Below, piece by piece: positions 45,820 to 57,409 of a stretch of DNA of 64,000 bases. The notes under the pieces are model-generated. The model saw only the letters and a program-made list of their open reading frames with translations, made no database searches and was not told where the DNA came from. The stretch lies in the NCBI RefSeq assembly GCF_018812025.1, contig NC_063049.1, forward strand, positions 17,673,258 to 17,737,257, given 5' to 3'. Numbering within the stretch: the first letter of the stretch is position 1; each line of letters starts with the position of its first letter. Source of the stretch: Megalobrama amblycephala (taxonomy: Eukaryota > Chordata > Actinopteri > Cypriniformes > Xenocyprididae). Made by a program: the position numbers and the translations under genes.

Positions 45820-46059
45820 CTGGGTGTGTGAGCGATGCTATTAACATTGAGTATATTGCATGATGGGTGGGGCGCGTGCTTATAACCACAGGTTGAATTT
45901 CGTTGCCACGCAACGGATGTACGGTAAATCATCCGCGAAATTTAAATCTTCAAGAGAAGGACCGTGTGTTTGGCTGAATAGTCACTACCACACAAAAGTT
46001 CTTCAGAAAAAAAAATCAGCTGCACTCTCAAGTCTCAACAGAAGCGTCGTTCAGCTGGA
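45820..46059 (+). promoter_or_regulatory. Candidate promoter and first exon downstream of pou3f3
   Basis: GGGGCGCGTGCTTATAACCA gives a TATA-like box after a GC-rich tract. The sequence then stays unique up to AGCTGGAAG/GTTAGT, a plausible donor at 46060. No protein family is seen in the 68-codon frame. It may be the start of a noncoding RNA, but the evidence is weak. Confidence 0.22.
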
Positions 46060-47530
46060 AGGTTAGTGTTGCGCCTTAAGAGTGCAAAGCCAGCTCTATT
46101 TCAAACATTGCAGAAATTAATACAAATGAGAGAAATTGCCAAACTTGCCTTGATGAAAATTAAGGGCCAACAGTTGTGCTATTCCCCAGTAGTAACGGTC
46201 GGTTTACAGAAAAAGGCAATTCAGTCACACAATCCTTTTTGCACGCTTTTACATTGCAATCTGATGGAAGGATCTAGGCCCTTTTGCACTCAGAGAGCTA
46301 CGTGGCAAGCATACGAATTTCCATGCATACAAATTCACTACTGCTTTAGAGCGTGCACGGAATGGATTCCAAATTACGTCACTCGCTGAGCGGGACGCTC
46401 GTGCTTTTTCAAATTTAAATTCGAAAAAAGAAGAAGAATTTTGCGAAATGGCTGTTCTCAAAAAAAAAAAAAAAAAAAGGCAAATAAATCAACTGTTTGC
46501 TGAAGGCACGCCAATTTAATGTGATGTATTTGAGTTACAATGAATGCAATTTTGCAGTTTGTTTTATGCTAAGATATTGCAGTTGTTTTATTGAGTTCAT
46601 ATTTACTGAAATGACTTGGACTAAACAATTAAATTATGTTTTCATAAAATAGTACAAATAAAAATGAGCTGAGGCAAATATCACGTCGCTGGTAACGATT
46701 TATGTGTTAAATTTAAAGCAAGTAAAAAAATAAATAAAAAGAAACTTCCACAGCATTCTAGTGGGACATTACTGCATGTAAAGAAAATATGGAAATTATT
46801 ACCCTGATTTAATGAGGGCGAGAGATAAAGCGTATTCTGAATACTGTAGCACATTTCCATGTCACTTTGATGCTATCATGATTTATAATATGATTTATAA
46901 CTAGAGCCATTTCAGTGTTTTTTGAACCAAGAAGGCCTCTGAATGTTTTGATAATTTATATTCAGTTGAAGAGAAAATAATCTAAATCAGCATAGTGGAT
47001 GTCAGATGGCATATAATGGGTAAAATACGAAAATATTATTTGGAGTCTTAGAAAATCTGTAAGTCATTGACGGAAAAAAGTTTTATAATCAAATGTAAAA
47101 TGTATTACATTATTTGTTTTTGGAACGACGACGTGAAGCTTATCTTTACTTGATAAACGCCGTTAATACAGCAGATAGGCTATAGATATTAAATAGACAA
47201 TTACATGTTATGATTTCTTTAAAATGACACGAAAACATACAGTACAGAAAAAAAGGCAAACAGAAAGGAAAATAAGACAAGGAAATATGACAATGCAAAG
47301 TGAAAACATTTGGGAAGTTCTCTGACTCCCATTTTAGGCCAAGGGTCAGGATATTGAGAAAGACTTCTAAATGACCTTTGTATACATGTCAGAAACTGTC
47401 TCAGAATTTATCTAGACAAAGCAAATCAAACAAATATCAGAAATGAGTTTTCATTTAGAATTTAGTTTTAATATTTAAGCAAATTGCGAAAGAAAGCAAG
47501 AAAGAAAGAAAAAGAAAAAAGTTGCACCGA
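46060..47530. other. Gene-poor interval between 46 kb and pou3f3 3' end
   Basis: AT-rich unique-looking sequence with an A run at 46461-46478 and no coding evidence. The frame at 46066-46389 has no recognisable domain. Confidence 0.4.
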
Positions 47531-47534
47531 TGCA

Positions 47535-48621
47535 TCTGAAAGCTATCAAGATTTATTGTTCTCATTCACTTCTCGCTGAGTCAGTACTGAACTTAAATAA
47601 CAACCACGGGGGAAACGGTTTGACAACGGTTTGTTTCAGCTTCGTCAATGTGTCTGTGTACAATATCTGTATATAATAACAAGTGTAATACTAACAGTAT
47701 AAAATATAATCAATATTTAAAATGGCAGGGGGAAGGCCTACAAGAGATGCTACTAGGTTGAAAGTCATCACAGCGCGCAACAAATCTGTCATTGCTCCTG
47801 AAAATATTTGAAATCGATTTAGTGAAAAATATAAAGCAAATCATTTAAATCAACACAGAGAATTCATATTGCCAAATTTACACAGACTCGTTATCAAAAC
47901 CCACCAAAAAAATTCTGCCTGGAAAAAGCAGTGAAGAGAGGGCAATATCCACGATGATTCAGCCAAACAACAAAAAGTGTTTACAAGGGGTCGGCTGAAA
48001 TTGGAAAATAAGTGCAGCTTGAGAGTAATCAATCTTTTTTTTTTTTTTTTTTTTTTGTCTTTTTCCTTAATTTTTTTCTTAAGAGTTTTCTCTGTGTAAA
48101 AGCTATTCACAGAAGTGTGGTCCACAAAAATACTATGAATTAGAAAAGGTGTAGTTTGTTGCACATAATGCTCCAAGAGTAGACAAGACAATTCCGTTGT
48201 GTTAAAATGAGTAATATAATTCCTGTGCGTAAAATTGATACGTGGGGTAAATTCTTCCACTGTTTAATATTTAATGTTTATCTGCATTGATCCATGTCCT
48301 TGGGAGTTATTTTGTCATTTCAATCCATAAAGTCTATGTTGGCTTTGGGCTGGTTATGATTTCGGTGTCAGTGCACCAGAATCTCCTGGCCATAGGAGCT
48401 CGTAGTTGTCACGTTGTGGTTGCTGTCCGGTTCATCTTTCAAACTTGCACCTTTTAAGTAATCTACCACAAAACTCCCCTGAAACACAGAGCAAACAGTC
48501 ATTTAACGTTAGGGACATTGAACGTAGAGCTTTTAAAGATTTCAGTTTTGGGTTAACTCGTAATATACATAGAATATTTGTGATATCTTGCTGACTTGAA
48601 GTGTACATAAAATAATTTGTT
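47535..48621 (-). other. pou3f3: pou3f3 3' UTR (probable)
   Basis: From the stop codon to an AATAAA on the minus strand (plus-strand TTTATT at 47552-47557). Includes a T run at 48031-48056 on the plus strand. The extent is not proven. Confidence 0.4.
48368..48478 (-). CDS. pou3f3: Candidate alternative terminal exon of pou3f3
   Basis: Minus strand: TGCTCTGTGTTTCAG ends at 48479 and the next 36 codons (GSFVVDYLKGASLKDEPDSN, then HNVTTTSSYGQEILVH) run to TGA at 48370-48368. Joined in phase 0 to the donor at 48681-48680 (AAC/GTGAGT, after codon 409), it would give a 445-residue isoform. A CTAAC branch-like motif lies about 30 nt upstream of the acceptor. The intron is 203 nt. The tail matches nothing I can name securely. 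Confidence 0.5.
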   Translation of the reverse strand, partial: GSFVVDYLKGASLKDEPDSNHNVTTTSSYGQEILVH

Positions 48622-49908
48622 CTACGTCTCAGTGAACATACGTTTGCAGTCCATGGACGGAGGCGGTGTGTCTGCACTCACGTTGCCGGCATGGGTGTAC
48701 ACGTCCTCGGGCGTCTGAGGAACTCCGGGCGGCGTCATCCTCTTCTCCTTCTGCCTTCGGTTGCAGAACCAAACCCGAACCACCTCCTTTTCCAGCTGGA
48801 GGTTGTCCGCCAGAGAAGAAATCTCCTGCGCTGACGGTTTTGGGCATTTCAAAAAATGGCTTTCCAAGGCTCCCTTCACGCTCACCTCGATGGAGGTGCG
48901 CTTCTTTCGTTTCCTGCCTTGAGCTGCTATTTTGTCAATGCTGGTGGGGCTGCCCGTGGTCGAGTCGGCCTCTTCCAGCCACTTGTTCAGCAGTGGCTTG
49001 AGTTTGCACATGTTTTTAAAGCTCAGCTGGAGAGCCTCGAACCTGCAAATGGTGGTCTGAGAGAAAACATTTCCGTAAAGAGTTCCTAGTGCTAACCCGA
49101 CGTCGGCTTGAGTAAACCCCAGTTTGATCCGACGCTGCTTAAACTGTTTGGCAAACTGTTCCAGGTCGTCGGAGGTCGGCGTGTCCTCGTCTGAGTGCGA
49201 ATCGTGGCTGTTCACTCCGGCGTGGTGCTGGTGGTGGTGGTGATGAGGGTGCTGCTGTTGATGATGATGGTGGTGATGATGGTGATCCATTTCTGGAGAG
49301 TCTCCTCGCATCAGCCCCGGGTGGACTAAACTCCCGGGAGGGTTCAACATCCCGTTGACTGTGAAACCACCCGGCTGGGAATAAATGAGAGACTGCTGGG
49401 ACTGCTGCTGTCCTCCGGTGATGGTGGAGATGTGGGAGGCTGTGGTGCCACCCCATGCGCTTTGGTGCGACTGGTGAGCCCCTAAATGCGAGGGTCTGTG
49501 GTGCAACGCGGTGCCCGAGTGTAGGTCTTCCCTGTTTGAACTGCTCTTCACGTCTTGTTGCTGTGGGCTACCGGCCATGCCAACTGGGCTGGAGGACCAA
49601 GGCGAGCCTGCTTCTGCCGCTGCAGCGGCTGCGGCGGCGGCTGCTGCGGCAGCCGCATGTGGCAGCGAGGTAACCCACTGATGGGCATGGCTCAGCATGT
49701 GCCCCCCGTTACTGGCCGTCATGGCTCCTTGCATGAAGTCGCTCTGCACCATCTTGACCGTGGGGTCTCCTCTGTAACCTCCCGACACCGATGTTACGAC
49801 ACCACTTCCCGGCTGCATGCCACCACCTCCGGACTCCGAGTGCACGATCGAGGCTGATGAGAGAATGCTATTGCTGGCCAGGTAAGGATTGGAAGCCGCT
49901 GTGGCCAT
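48622..49908 (-). CDS. pou3f3: POU class 3 homeobox transcription factor 3 (Brn-1)
   Basis: Nuclear octamer-binding regulator of neural, kidney and ear development. Single-exon ORF of 428 residues, starting [18 protein letters not shown]. An Ala run (85-98) and His-rich tract (209-229) lie in the activation region. The POU-specific domain (about 242-316) contains [20 protein letters not shown] and [19 protein letters not shown]. The homeodomain (about 332-390) ends [13 protein letters not shown]. The tail [15 protein letters not shown]... follows. The N-terminal [36 protein letters not shown] and [18 protein letters not shown] favour POU3F3 over POU3F1, 2 and 4. Transcribed in the same direction as gpr45, as in human. 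The a/b ohnolog was not assigned. See the candidate alternative last exon. Confidence 0.95.
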   Translation of the reverse strand: MATAASNPYLASNSILSSASIVHSESGGGGMQPGSGVVTSVSGGYRGDPTVKMVQSDFMQGAMTASNGGHMLSHAHQWVTSLPHAAAAAAAAAAAAAAEAGSPWSSSPVGMAGSPQQQDVKSSSNREDLHSGTALHHRPSHLGAHQSHQSAWGGTTASHISTITGGQQQSQQSLIYSQPGGFTVNGMLNPPGSLVHPGLMRGDSPEMDHHHHHHHHQQQHPHHHHHQHHAGVNSHDSHSDEDTPTSDDLEQFAKQFKQRRIKLGFTQADVGLALGTLYGNVFSQTTICRFEALQLSFKNMCKLKPLLNKWLEEADSTTGSPTSIDKIAAQGRKRKKRTSIEVSVKGALESHFLKCPKPSAQEISSLADNLQLEKEVVRVWFCNRRQKEKRMTPPGVPQTPEDVYTHAGNVSADTPPPSMDCKRMFTET

Positions 49909-50700
49909 CCCCCCTCACCACTTTGAACAATTCTACTTATTATTCCCCCTCCCCGTATTGTCGTAACTTTTTTCCAAGCCTTGAAAGCACGCACTATTTC
50001 ATGAATTATTCAAGCTGGAAAAATATGCGCGGTATTTTGATTTGGTCCACCGACAACACAGCAAAAGATGGCAAAAAATATATCCGTCAAAACCTCCTTT
50101 TATCATAAACAAAAGGAGAAAGAAATACCTTTAGCGTAGAAATCCACATTATTCATGGGAGTTGTTTTTACAATTGAATTCCATTCTTAAAGTCATTGTC
50201 TTAAATATCATTTATGAGACCAAAAAGTGTTGGTGGTTCTTCTTCTGCTTCTTCTTCTTCTTCTTCTTCTTCTTCTTCTTCACATCAACTTAACGTGACG
50301 ATTACACAAATCCCACATCGAACTTCATCGCGCGCGCTCTTGACTTGACTTGGAGGCTTATCAGAAGACGTTCCTTTGTAAACTTCTCTCCGGTCCTGCA
50401 AACCTCTGTTTTCTTACAGAGTCTTGCTACTCATATTTCTTCCTTTCACCGAGTCCATCTGACGTTAATCTTCAATACATTCAAATGCACACAACTCTAT
50501 TAAATGCTCGCGCGATGGAGACTTTCGCTGTCCTCGCTCGCTCCGTTCCTCTCTCTGAGCTCGAGAGCACGCGAATGTTTACGTTCAGCCCCCGCGTGCG
50601 CACACCATCCACATCCTTCACCCAATTACCGCGAGGAAGTTTCTGCGAGATTGATGCTCATTGGATATCCTTCGGGAGAGTGACAGATCTTAGGGCACAG
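49909..50700 (-). promoter_or_regulatory. pou3f3: pou3f3 5' UTR and promoter region
   Basis: Upstream of the ATG is a purine/pyrimidine-rich leader with a TTC run (50241-50280) and then a CpG-bearing block (50320-50640: CGCGCGCTC, CTCGCGCGATGG, CCCCGCGTGCGCAC). An inverted CCAAT (CATTGG) is at 50659. No clear TATA box. Transcription start not determined. Confidence 0.45.
50241..50280. repeat. TTC trinucleotide microsatellite
   Basis: About 13 TTC/TTCTGC units, GAA on the transcribed strand of pou3f3. Confidence 0.85.
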
Positions 50701-50709
50701 CTAAGAAAT

Positions 50710-51710
50710 CACGTTAAGGCGTTGCAATTTGCTATGTCTAATTTGGATATGTCAACATACGAATAAAAGTGACTAGACCTTCTCTCTGAACAGGAAGCTT
50801 TAGTTGATATAATTCTATTGCACTGTACGGCATTATTGGCTTCTGTTAACGATGGTTTAGATGTTTTGCTTTTTTCTTTTGCTGAGGAAATTGTTTGGAT
50901 TGTCTTCGCCTCAGCGTTTGTTTTATTTTACTGATGTCGGTCTTTTGTCCGCAACAGGCATTTAAATGTTGAAATGAATTTATGACGATAATAAATTGCA
51001 GGCTAATTGTGTCTGATATTTTACCTATGGGTTTTAACAAACAAACAAACAAACAAACAAACAAACAGGGAAATCATAATAGATGGGATACAGATAAGCA
51101 AAGCAAATAACAGGCAGATAAAAACATTAAGCATTGGCTTAGGGGTACAAATGAATTGAGCATAGATTAGATTTGTATCCAGAAAATGTATGTAATCACT
51201 GCTACTATGTAAGGACTGACAACTTCAAGAAAAGCATGATTATTCAGATTTAATTTAAGAATAAAGAAGAGCCGTTTCAAGCACCAGCCGTGTAAACTTT
51301 ATAACTGATGTATTTATTCAATTTATGAAACTCTGTGGCCTAATGAGGTAAAATAAATAAATAAAACATAATACTTAAAATACAAAAACAAAGCACAAAT
51401 AAACCATCGCATTGCTAATAAATACCAAATATCTCATATTGTTTCACTGGTAACTCCTTTGCACCTAACCTAAAGAAATTTATATCAGTCCTTTCAGATG
51501 AAAAAAGAACCATCAGATGAATACAAAAAACGCGTCGTATTAATCCCTGGGTGGTGATTTATTGTTGTTTGTTTATTTGTGGATTGATCCACCCCTGGTA
51601 TAGCCAGCATATAACCTATTGAAAAGTGTCGAGGACAGGGACACTCGTGCACTGCGAGCAATGAACAGTTAGTGCTGATTTTCATTTGCATAAATTTTCA
51701 TATGTTTAAG
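50710..51710. other. Upstream flank of pou3f3
   Basis: AT-rich with an AAAC tetranucleotide run at 51039-51067. No exon seen. Confidence 0.4.
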
Positions 51711-51719
51711 TGAAAATAA

Positions 51720-51796
51720 TAGCGGAGTGGAGGAGAGCGGGATTCACTCGAGACGGAGGAAGAGAGAGAGGGAGCTGCGCTGGATTCATTCCTGCG
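51720..51796 (+). ncRNA. Candidate first exon of a divergent transcript
   Basis: GCGGAGTGGAGGAGAGCGG, then purine-rich GAGGAAGAGAGAGAGGGAGC, ends GGATTCATTCCTGCG followed by a strong donor GTAAGAA at 51797. It lies 1.8 kb upstream of the pou3f3 ATG on the opposite strand, the arrangement of mammalian Pou3f3-linked lncRNAs. No downstream exon was fixed; an acceptor-like CTTTTCCCCCTGCAG ends at 55080. Inference only. Confidence 0.28.
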
Positions 51797-51799
51797 GTA

Positions 51800-53491
51800 A
51801 GAAATCTACCTCTCCCTCTCTTTCTCACTCTCTCTGTCTGAATGTTTTCTTTTAATTTGTAGTCTATATTGAATTTAAGAGCCGTGTTGTTTTGCACGTT
51901 TGTAAAATCTGCAGTAAAATGCATATTTATGTAGATCTTGTTCTTCAGTGAGGGCCTTGCGCTGACTTTGATAGCCTAAAGAATCTAAAAAATCACATTG
52001 TTTATATAAAAATAAATGCGGACTTGCGAGGGCCAATAAAGGCGCCAAATGCATCATAGCACAAGGATGCAGGGAGTTTAATGACATGAACTCCTTGACA
52101 ATTTCATTAAGCTTCTTAGCTTCTTAAGCAAAGACTTTTAAGACTTTATATCATGGACTTATAAGGTAGGCTATTTATTATGTTTTTTTTAGGTTCCAAA
52201 GATATGACGAATTACTTATTAAATGTAGTTAATCGAGTTTACTTTATTTATTTATTCATTTATTTGGCAAATCTGCAATTTGAAAAAAAAAAAGAAAGAA
52301 AAAAAAAACTAATTTCGTGTTTTAAGACAAGCTGGACATGTTAGTTTCTCACGAGCAGCCCTGTCAAATGTATTAAAAGTCTTTAAACAATAACACTGCG
52401 TGTTAAAAGATTTACTCACTTGCTGAGTGTATTGTTTCTATTGCTTGTCAGAAATTAGTTACCTAAAATGTAAAATAAGGTAGATCAATCAAAAAGCCAT
52501 GTGAAGTGTCAGTGAGATATTTGCCGTAACAGCATTTTGAATTAATTTGCAAAGACTAACATGACCCTCCTTGTAGCAGGTCATGCAATAAGTTTATAAC
52601 GGGAAAAGTAGTCTATCAGCTGGCATATGTATATAGATGATCCATCAATCACTGTCCTACAAAGTCATGTTCAACAATGGCTCAGTGTGCCATTTGTAAA
52701 TTTAGATACTTTATTTCTTGTTACGCCTTCATTTTGCGCACTAATTGACGCCTGTTATAGAAAGGTTGTTTTACTTGGGGTTAAAGTCGTGTTTTGCATG
52801 AAAGTAGCCATGAAATAGTGGACGCCTTTACACCGACATGACTGTGTTTCAAGGTAGGCTGTTTAATCATTTAAAAAAATATCGTATATTTTTATGTTTT
52901 TACAAAAATGCATATTTTGTTTAGGTCAAATGGAGTAACAAGAAATCCTCTTGATGTTTGTAAAAAAAAATCGCCTCAAGTAACTTTTAAAATTATTTAT
53001 ATAATACTTTTACTTAGTGGTTATACCATTTGACATTTTTAGATACATTAATAATTAAAAATAACAAAAATAACAAAAGTTGTAAATTTCAAAGAAGTTA
53101 AAGAGCTTTGCACTTTGCATGTCCTTTTTATCTGACTTTATTTGCCATTGACACACATAAGTAATTTGGTATGATGCTAAGCAGGATTGTAGTACACTAT
53201 GCCTGCTGTTATATGCTCTTTTAGCATACGAAATCATAATAAATTGTTAATGTAATATAGTGACTGTCATCACCAAGTTGGACAAGTTTAAGGGACCTAA
53301 TGGAAATTCTCTTAAGAAATGAAAAAGCAAAATCTAACTGACGGGATATTTTAAATGATATGGTAACTTTGTAGACTACATTCCTGTAGTTTCAGAAAGT
53401 TGATGCAGTGTTATACTTGTTTAAAGAAATATATGAACAACGAAATAATATAGCCTACCTATTTGATTAATAACCACATCAAACATATTCT

Positions 53492-53492
<1 letters not shown>
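51800..53492. other. Gene-poor flank
   Basis: AT-rich sequence with A-runs near 52280-52310. No exon or named repeat. Confidence 0.4.

Positions 53493-53569
<77 letters not shown>
53493..53569. repeat. CA microsatellite
   Basis: About 38 uninterrupted AC units. Confidence 0.97.
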
Positions 53570-53571
<2 letters not shown>

Positions 53572-54258
53572 GGGTTTTCATAATGTTTTTTTTATAGCCT
53601 ACTACAAACTGTATGCTATCTCCTGACAGTAACCCTATACCAGTGCCGGATTCACCTCATATTGTGATAATAAAATAATTTGTCCGCCATTAGAACGGCA
53701 GCAGCTAAGGCAGTTAGTGCATGGCATTAGGTTTACATTAACTTACAGGTTATAAAATGTATTGTTGCTATAGTGGGTGCTCAGTTTTTCTGTAATTTGT
53801 CCAAAATCTCATGTTATATGTGCTATGTACAGGCTATTTAAGACAGTATTGGCTATGACTCGACAACAAAAGCTAGACTAAATCAATCTTCTGCTCCTCA
53901 AATACATAAAACATTAGCCTTTATATAGAGAAAGAGTCTTGAGTAAAGAAAATGCTGTATTTATTCAAACAACCAGTTCTTTATTTACCCTTGCATTGCA
54001 AACAAGCAGAGATGGTCCACACCAACACTTCATTCACAATAGAGGTGGGCGGAGTTAGGAGGTTTTACGGACAGTTTGTGGATCCATCGAGATATGAGGT
54101 TTAGTCACAAGCTGTTTTTAATACATTTCATTGGTTAAATATTTGCAAAACCCGAGAAATTACGAAATATGGAGATAGGACGTTTCTGGCGATAGGCTCT
54201 TTAAAATATTGTTCATTTAGTAATTGTCTTACATTGTTTTACCATTAGAGTGAAATAA

Positions 54259-54264
<6 letters not shown>

Positions 54265-54316
<52 letters not shown>
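54265..54316. repeat. TA microsatellite
   Basis: About 26 uninterrupted AT units. Confidence 0.95.
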
Positions 54317-54319
<3 letters not shown>

Positions 54320-54495
54320 TCCCCCCATTGTAATTGGGTCCCCTGGACATGCAAACATATAGGCCTGCGCCTTGCCTACCCCTAAACCTACCAATCACAA
54401 CTTTTTGCATTTTTATATTTTCAAACAAACAACACTTATATGATTTATAAGCTGTTTATAAGCATTTTGTCCTCATAACATAGGGTATACCTGCA
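54317..54495. repeat. Dispersed repeat between two microsatellites
   Basis: GTGTCCCCCCATTGTAATTG, CTTGCCTACCCCTAAACCTA and AAGCATTTTGTCCTCATAAC resemble a fish repeat often joined to CA/TA runs. Edges approximate. Confidence 0.45.

Positions 54496-54497
<2 letters not shown>

Positions 54498-54553
<56 letters not shown>
54498..54553. repeat. CA microsatellite
   Basis: About 28 uninterrupted AC units. Confidence 0.97.
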
Positions 54554-54556
<3 letters not shown>

Positions 54557-54559
54557 TTT

Positions 54560-55655
54560 CCCCCAGTTCCTGTATTACATTAATCAAAGTACATATTTCC
54601 CAAGGGAATCCACACATGGATCACAGTAAATCCTAGTGAAATTGAATCACACAGAGTCCTAACTCAGCAGCCCGGCCGTTATTTTCCATACATATTTTTG
54701 AGTGATTTCTTGTAAGAGAAAACATGGGAAATATTTACACCTATTGACATTCACTACTGAATAAGCTGCTATAAATGGGCTTCCAAGCTAGACAAGGTAG
54801 CGCTATAAGCCTCATGTCTCCCATGAAAACAGCAACAAAATGCAGCAACTAAATTTCTCCCTTATGTTGTGCTCTATACTAGTGAATGTGGCTCTTAGAT
54901 TTTGTTGAGTTGCGTGATTAGGAATGCTAAATCATTTCAGATGCCTCACTGCCTTACTCAGCGATGTCATGAACATTTCCAGCTCTACAGAGCTGAAACT
55001 GTTCAGTGTGAGGAAAGTTTCAAATGTGCTATGCTTTCTTCTGCAAGTGACTGCAATTCAAATCTCTTTTCCCCCTGCAGGTAAAAGCAAGTCCCTCTGA
55101 TAAACACAAGACACACAAGGCCTTCTTTCAGGGAAAGCTCCTTTATAGGGGCGGGATGGCTAGGATTATCTTTCCTTCTGTCCTCTTCTCTCTTGCGAGC
55201 TCGGCATCTCAGCTGGCTAGGTATCCTAGCAATGTATAGAATACAGTCACACTGTAGTTTTGGACAGATGCTTACACTATATTCAGGATATGACCACATA
55301 TCAATCGACAAAAGCCTTTGGTTTGCTCATTGAGAGATTTTAATGATTTCCATCTAAAGAACACTACAACACCTCTGAAGGGCTCTAGCAAAGGTGCTAT
55401 TCAGCTATGTTCAAGGTTTTCTCTTGGTAAAGCTCAAACCAGCTGGAGCAAAAATCACAGAATTGTCCTTTCCTCCTTTATTTCTTGTGAGCGGCATTTG
55501 CATTTTACTCAGCTTAGCAAAAGAAATAGCCTGCAGCGAGAAAACTCTATCCACTATGCATATAAGAAAGAAAGAGAGGGAGAACGAGAGAATAAAAGAC
55601 GTGAAAAAGAACACAGACAGGCTGACTGAAAGGAAATGAGAGATAATCTTAAAGC
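54560..55655. other. Gene-poor flank, no coding frame
   Basis: Unique-looking sequence. The several 60-105-codon frames here overlap one another on both strands and carry no domain. Confidence 0.4.
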
Positions 55656-55659
55656 TACT

Positions 55660-56165
55660 GTCCATTTCCAATATAGTCACAAGCCATCATCCGTAATGGG
55701 AAAAATGCATCAGCATGCGCCGCTAGACGAAGTGCAATCCACGCGTTCTTTTGTCACCTAACCATGGATATCTTCGCTCTAAAATAGTCTTAAATAGTCT
55801 TTTGATGGTATCTCGAGACCAATTTACAGATCTTCGGCATTATTACAGTAGAGCAGACGCATTATGTAGGCCTGTCTTTTGGAACGGGGTCATTCTCAGG
55901 GAAGTATCTTCGCATGTTACCTGAGGACACCACAGGCGTGTTATCATCCTCAGACCCTGCCAACCGTATGTGTCCCCATCTCTTCTGACAACTAAAGGGA
56001 CCCATCAATGTTTCAGCCCACAGAGGGCCTTTAAAGTGAGTAAAACCCATTCTCTTTAATTCTGATTACACTCTGAAAGTGTCTTTAGCATGTGGCGGCT
56101 AAATTGGGCTATCAGCGCTAAGTAGCGGCGGGGAAGAAAAGAGCCAATTATGCCAGTCAAAGCCA
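55660..56165. promoter_or_regulatory. Candidate conserved noncoding region C
   Basis: Low-repeat, CpG-bearing block about 6 kb upstream of pou3f3 (CATGCGCCGCTAGACGAAGT, AGCGCTAAGTAGCGGCGGGG, AGCCAATTATGCC). No splice-bounded frame. The call rests on composition and position. Confidence 0.25.
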
Positions 56166-56169
56166 GATG

Positions 56170-57140
56170 ATGATTCTCATCTTCACTCTCTCTAACACAC
56201 ACACACACACACTCGCACACACAAACGAAAGAGACGAGAGGAACACGTCTCCTTTTGTTCTAAAATATAGATATTACACACACATATCGCCTGACACACC
56301 TTTGTGCGTCTTCACAGTATTGAGAGACACCAAGATTTCACTCTTACAGAATTGTCTGACTTCATAATGAGTCTACATCTGTCTAATATAAATAGCCAGA
56401 GGCAGTATGATATAAATTCATCTCCATAACAATCAAGAATGCTTATTGTTTAAGAATAAAGCAATACTTTCAAACCCAACGTCGTCATTTTATTTATTTA
56501 TTTCATACAGGGTGGATGACTCAAACCCTATCAGATGTTTATTTGTGTGGGATAAAAGCAGAACCTGTAAAACCTTCAACAATGCAGTAAGATTTAACTT
56601 AATTCAAGTGACTATATCCTGAGGGTAATTTGTGCCAAATCTGAGCTTTGCTGTGCCTGCATGATTAATGTGCATAAAGGAGTTTATCCCTTCAAACACA
56701 TTGACTGTTTTGACAATGTAGCATTCTTAGAATAGTAAGGTGCTGTTTGACTAACGCACAGTCCATTAACTCCTGATACACTCCCGATCTCCCACTGCTA
56801 CTGCTGGATGTCGTGTGTGTGCGCCTCAACTGTGACCTTTTATAGTTTTGGAAGGGATAAGATGCTTTGTGATCACAACATTAGGACACTTGGAACAAAC
56901 GCCTGAGAGACTAAAGAAGAGGACAGAAGTTTGTTCTTCATTTGTCGATAAGAGAGAGGGATGTAATGTTTGATGAATCAAGATCTGTAAATCGGTTTAC
57001 CTCAGCAGACTTGAGGGGAGAAGGATGGCGGGGGAGCACTGGGAAAAGAGACAAAATCAGAAATGTATGTAAGCTCAACACAGATAATAAAAGCACATTA
57101 ACATTGAAAAATGTTACAGTTGTTACCTACTTGATCTAAC
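56170..57140. other. Gene-poor flank
   Basis: Short CA run near 56195-56222. Otherwise unique-looking with no exon signal I can support. Confidence 0.4.
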
Positions 57141-57148
57141 CTACAGTC

Positions 57149-57405
57149 TTAGAAGAAAAGGTTCTATATGGAATCTTGAAGGGTTCTGTCAGGTGCCTCA
57201 TATGTCTTGGGATCATTTTATGGATTTAGTTTTAATGAATTCATTTTTTACTTTGATTAAATTTCATGAATTAAACAGCTATTTTATCACTAGAAAAAAG
57301 AAAAGAAAACCCGTTTAACACGAAAGTATGCAATAATTGAAGACATTTCTCCTTATATAGAAACTTTTTTGCCATATAGGATCAAGAAAGAACCTTTTCT
57401 TCTAA
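57149..57405. mobile_element. Small TIR MITE, TTAGAAGAAAAGGTTC family
   Basis: CTTAGAAGAAAAGGTTC at the left and GAACCTTTTCTTCTAAG at the right are perfect 17-bp inverted copies. The next 15 bp (TATATGGAA / TGCCATATAG) pair imperfectly. No ORF. Confidence 0.85.
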
Positions 57406-57409
57406 GAAT

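Noticed and set aside
46066..46389. 107-codon frame with lysine/glutamine-rich start
   Set aside because: No domain, no splice signals tied to it, and a stop-rich neighbourhood; kept only as unassigned.
49139..49456. 105-codon frame inside pou3f3
   Set aside because: Shifted reading of the His/Ser-rich part of the real gene.
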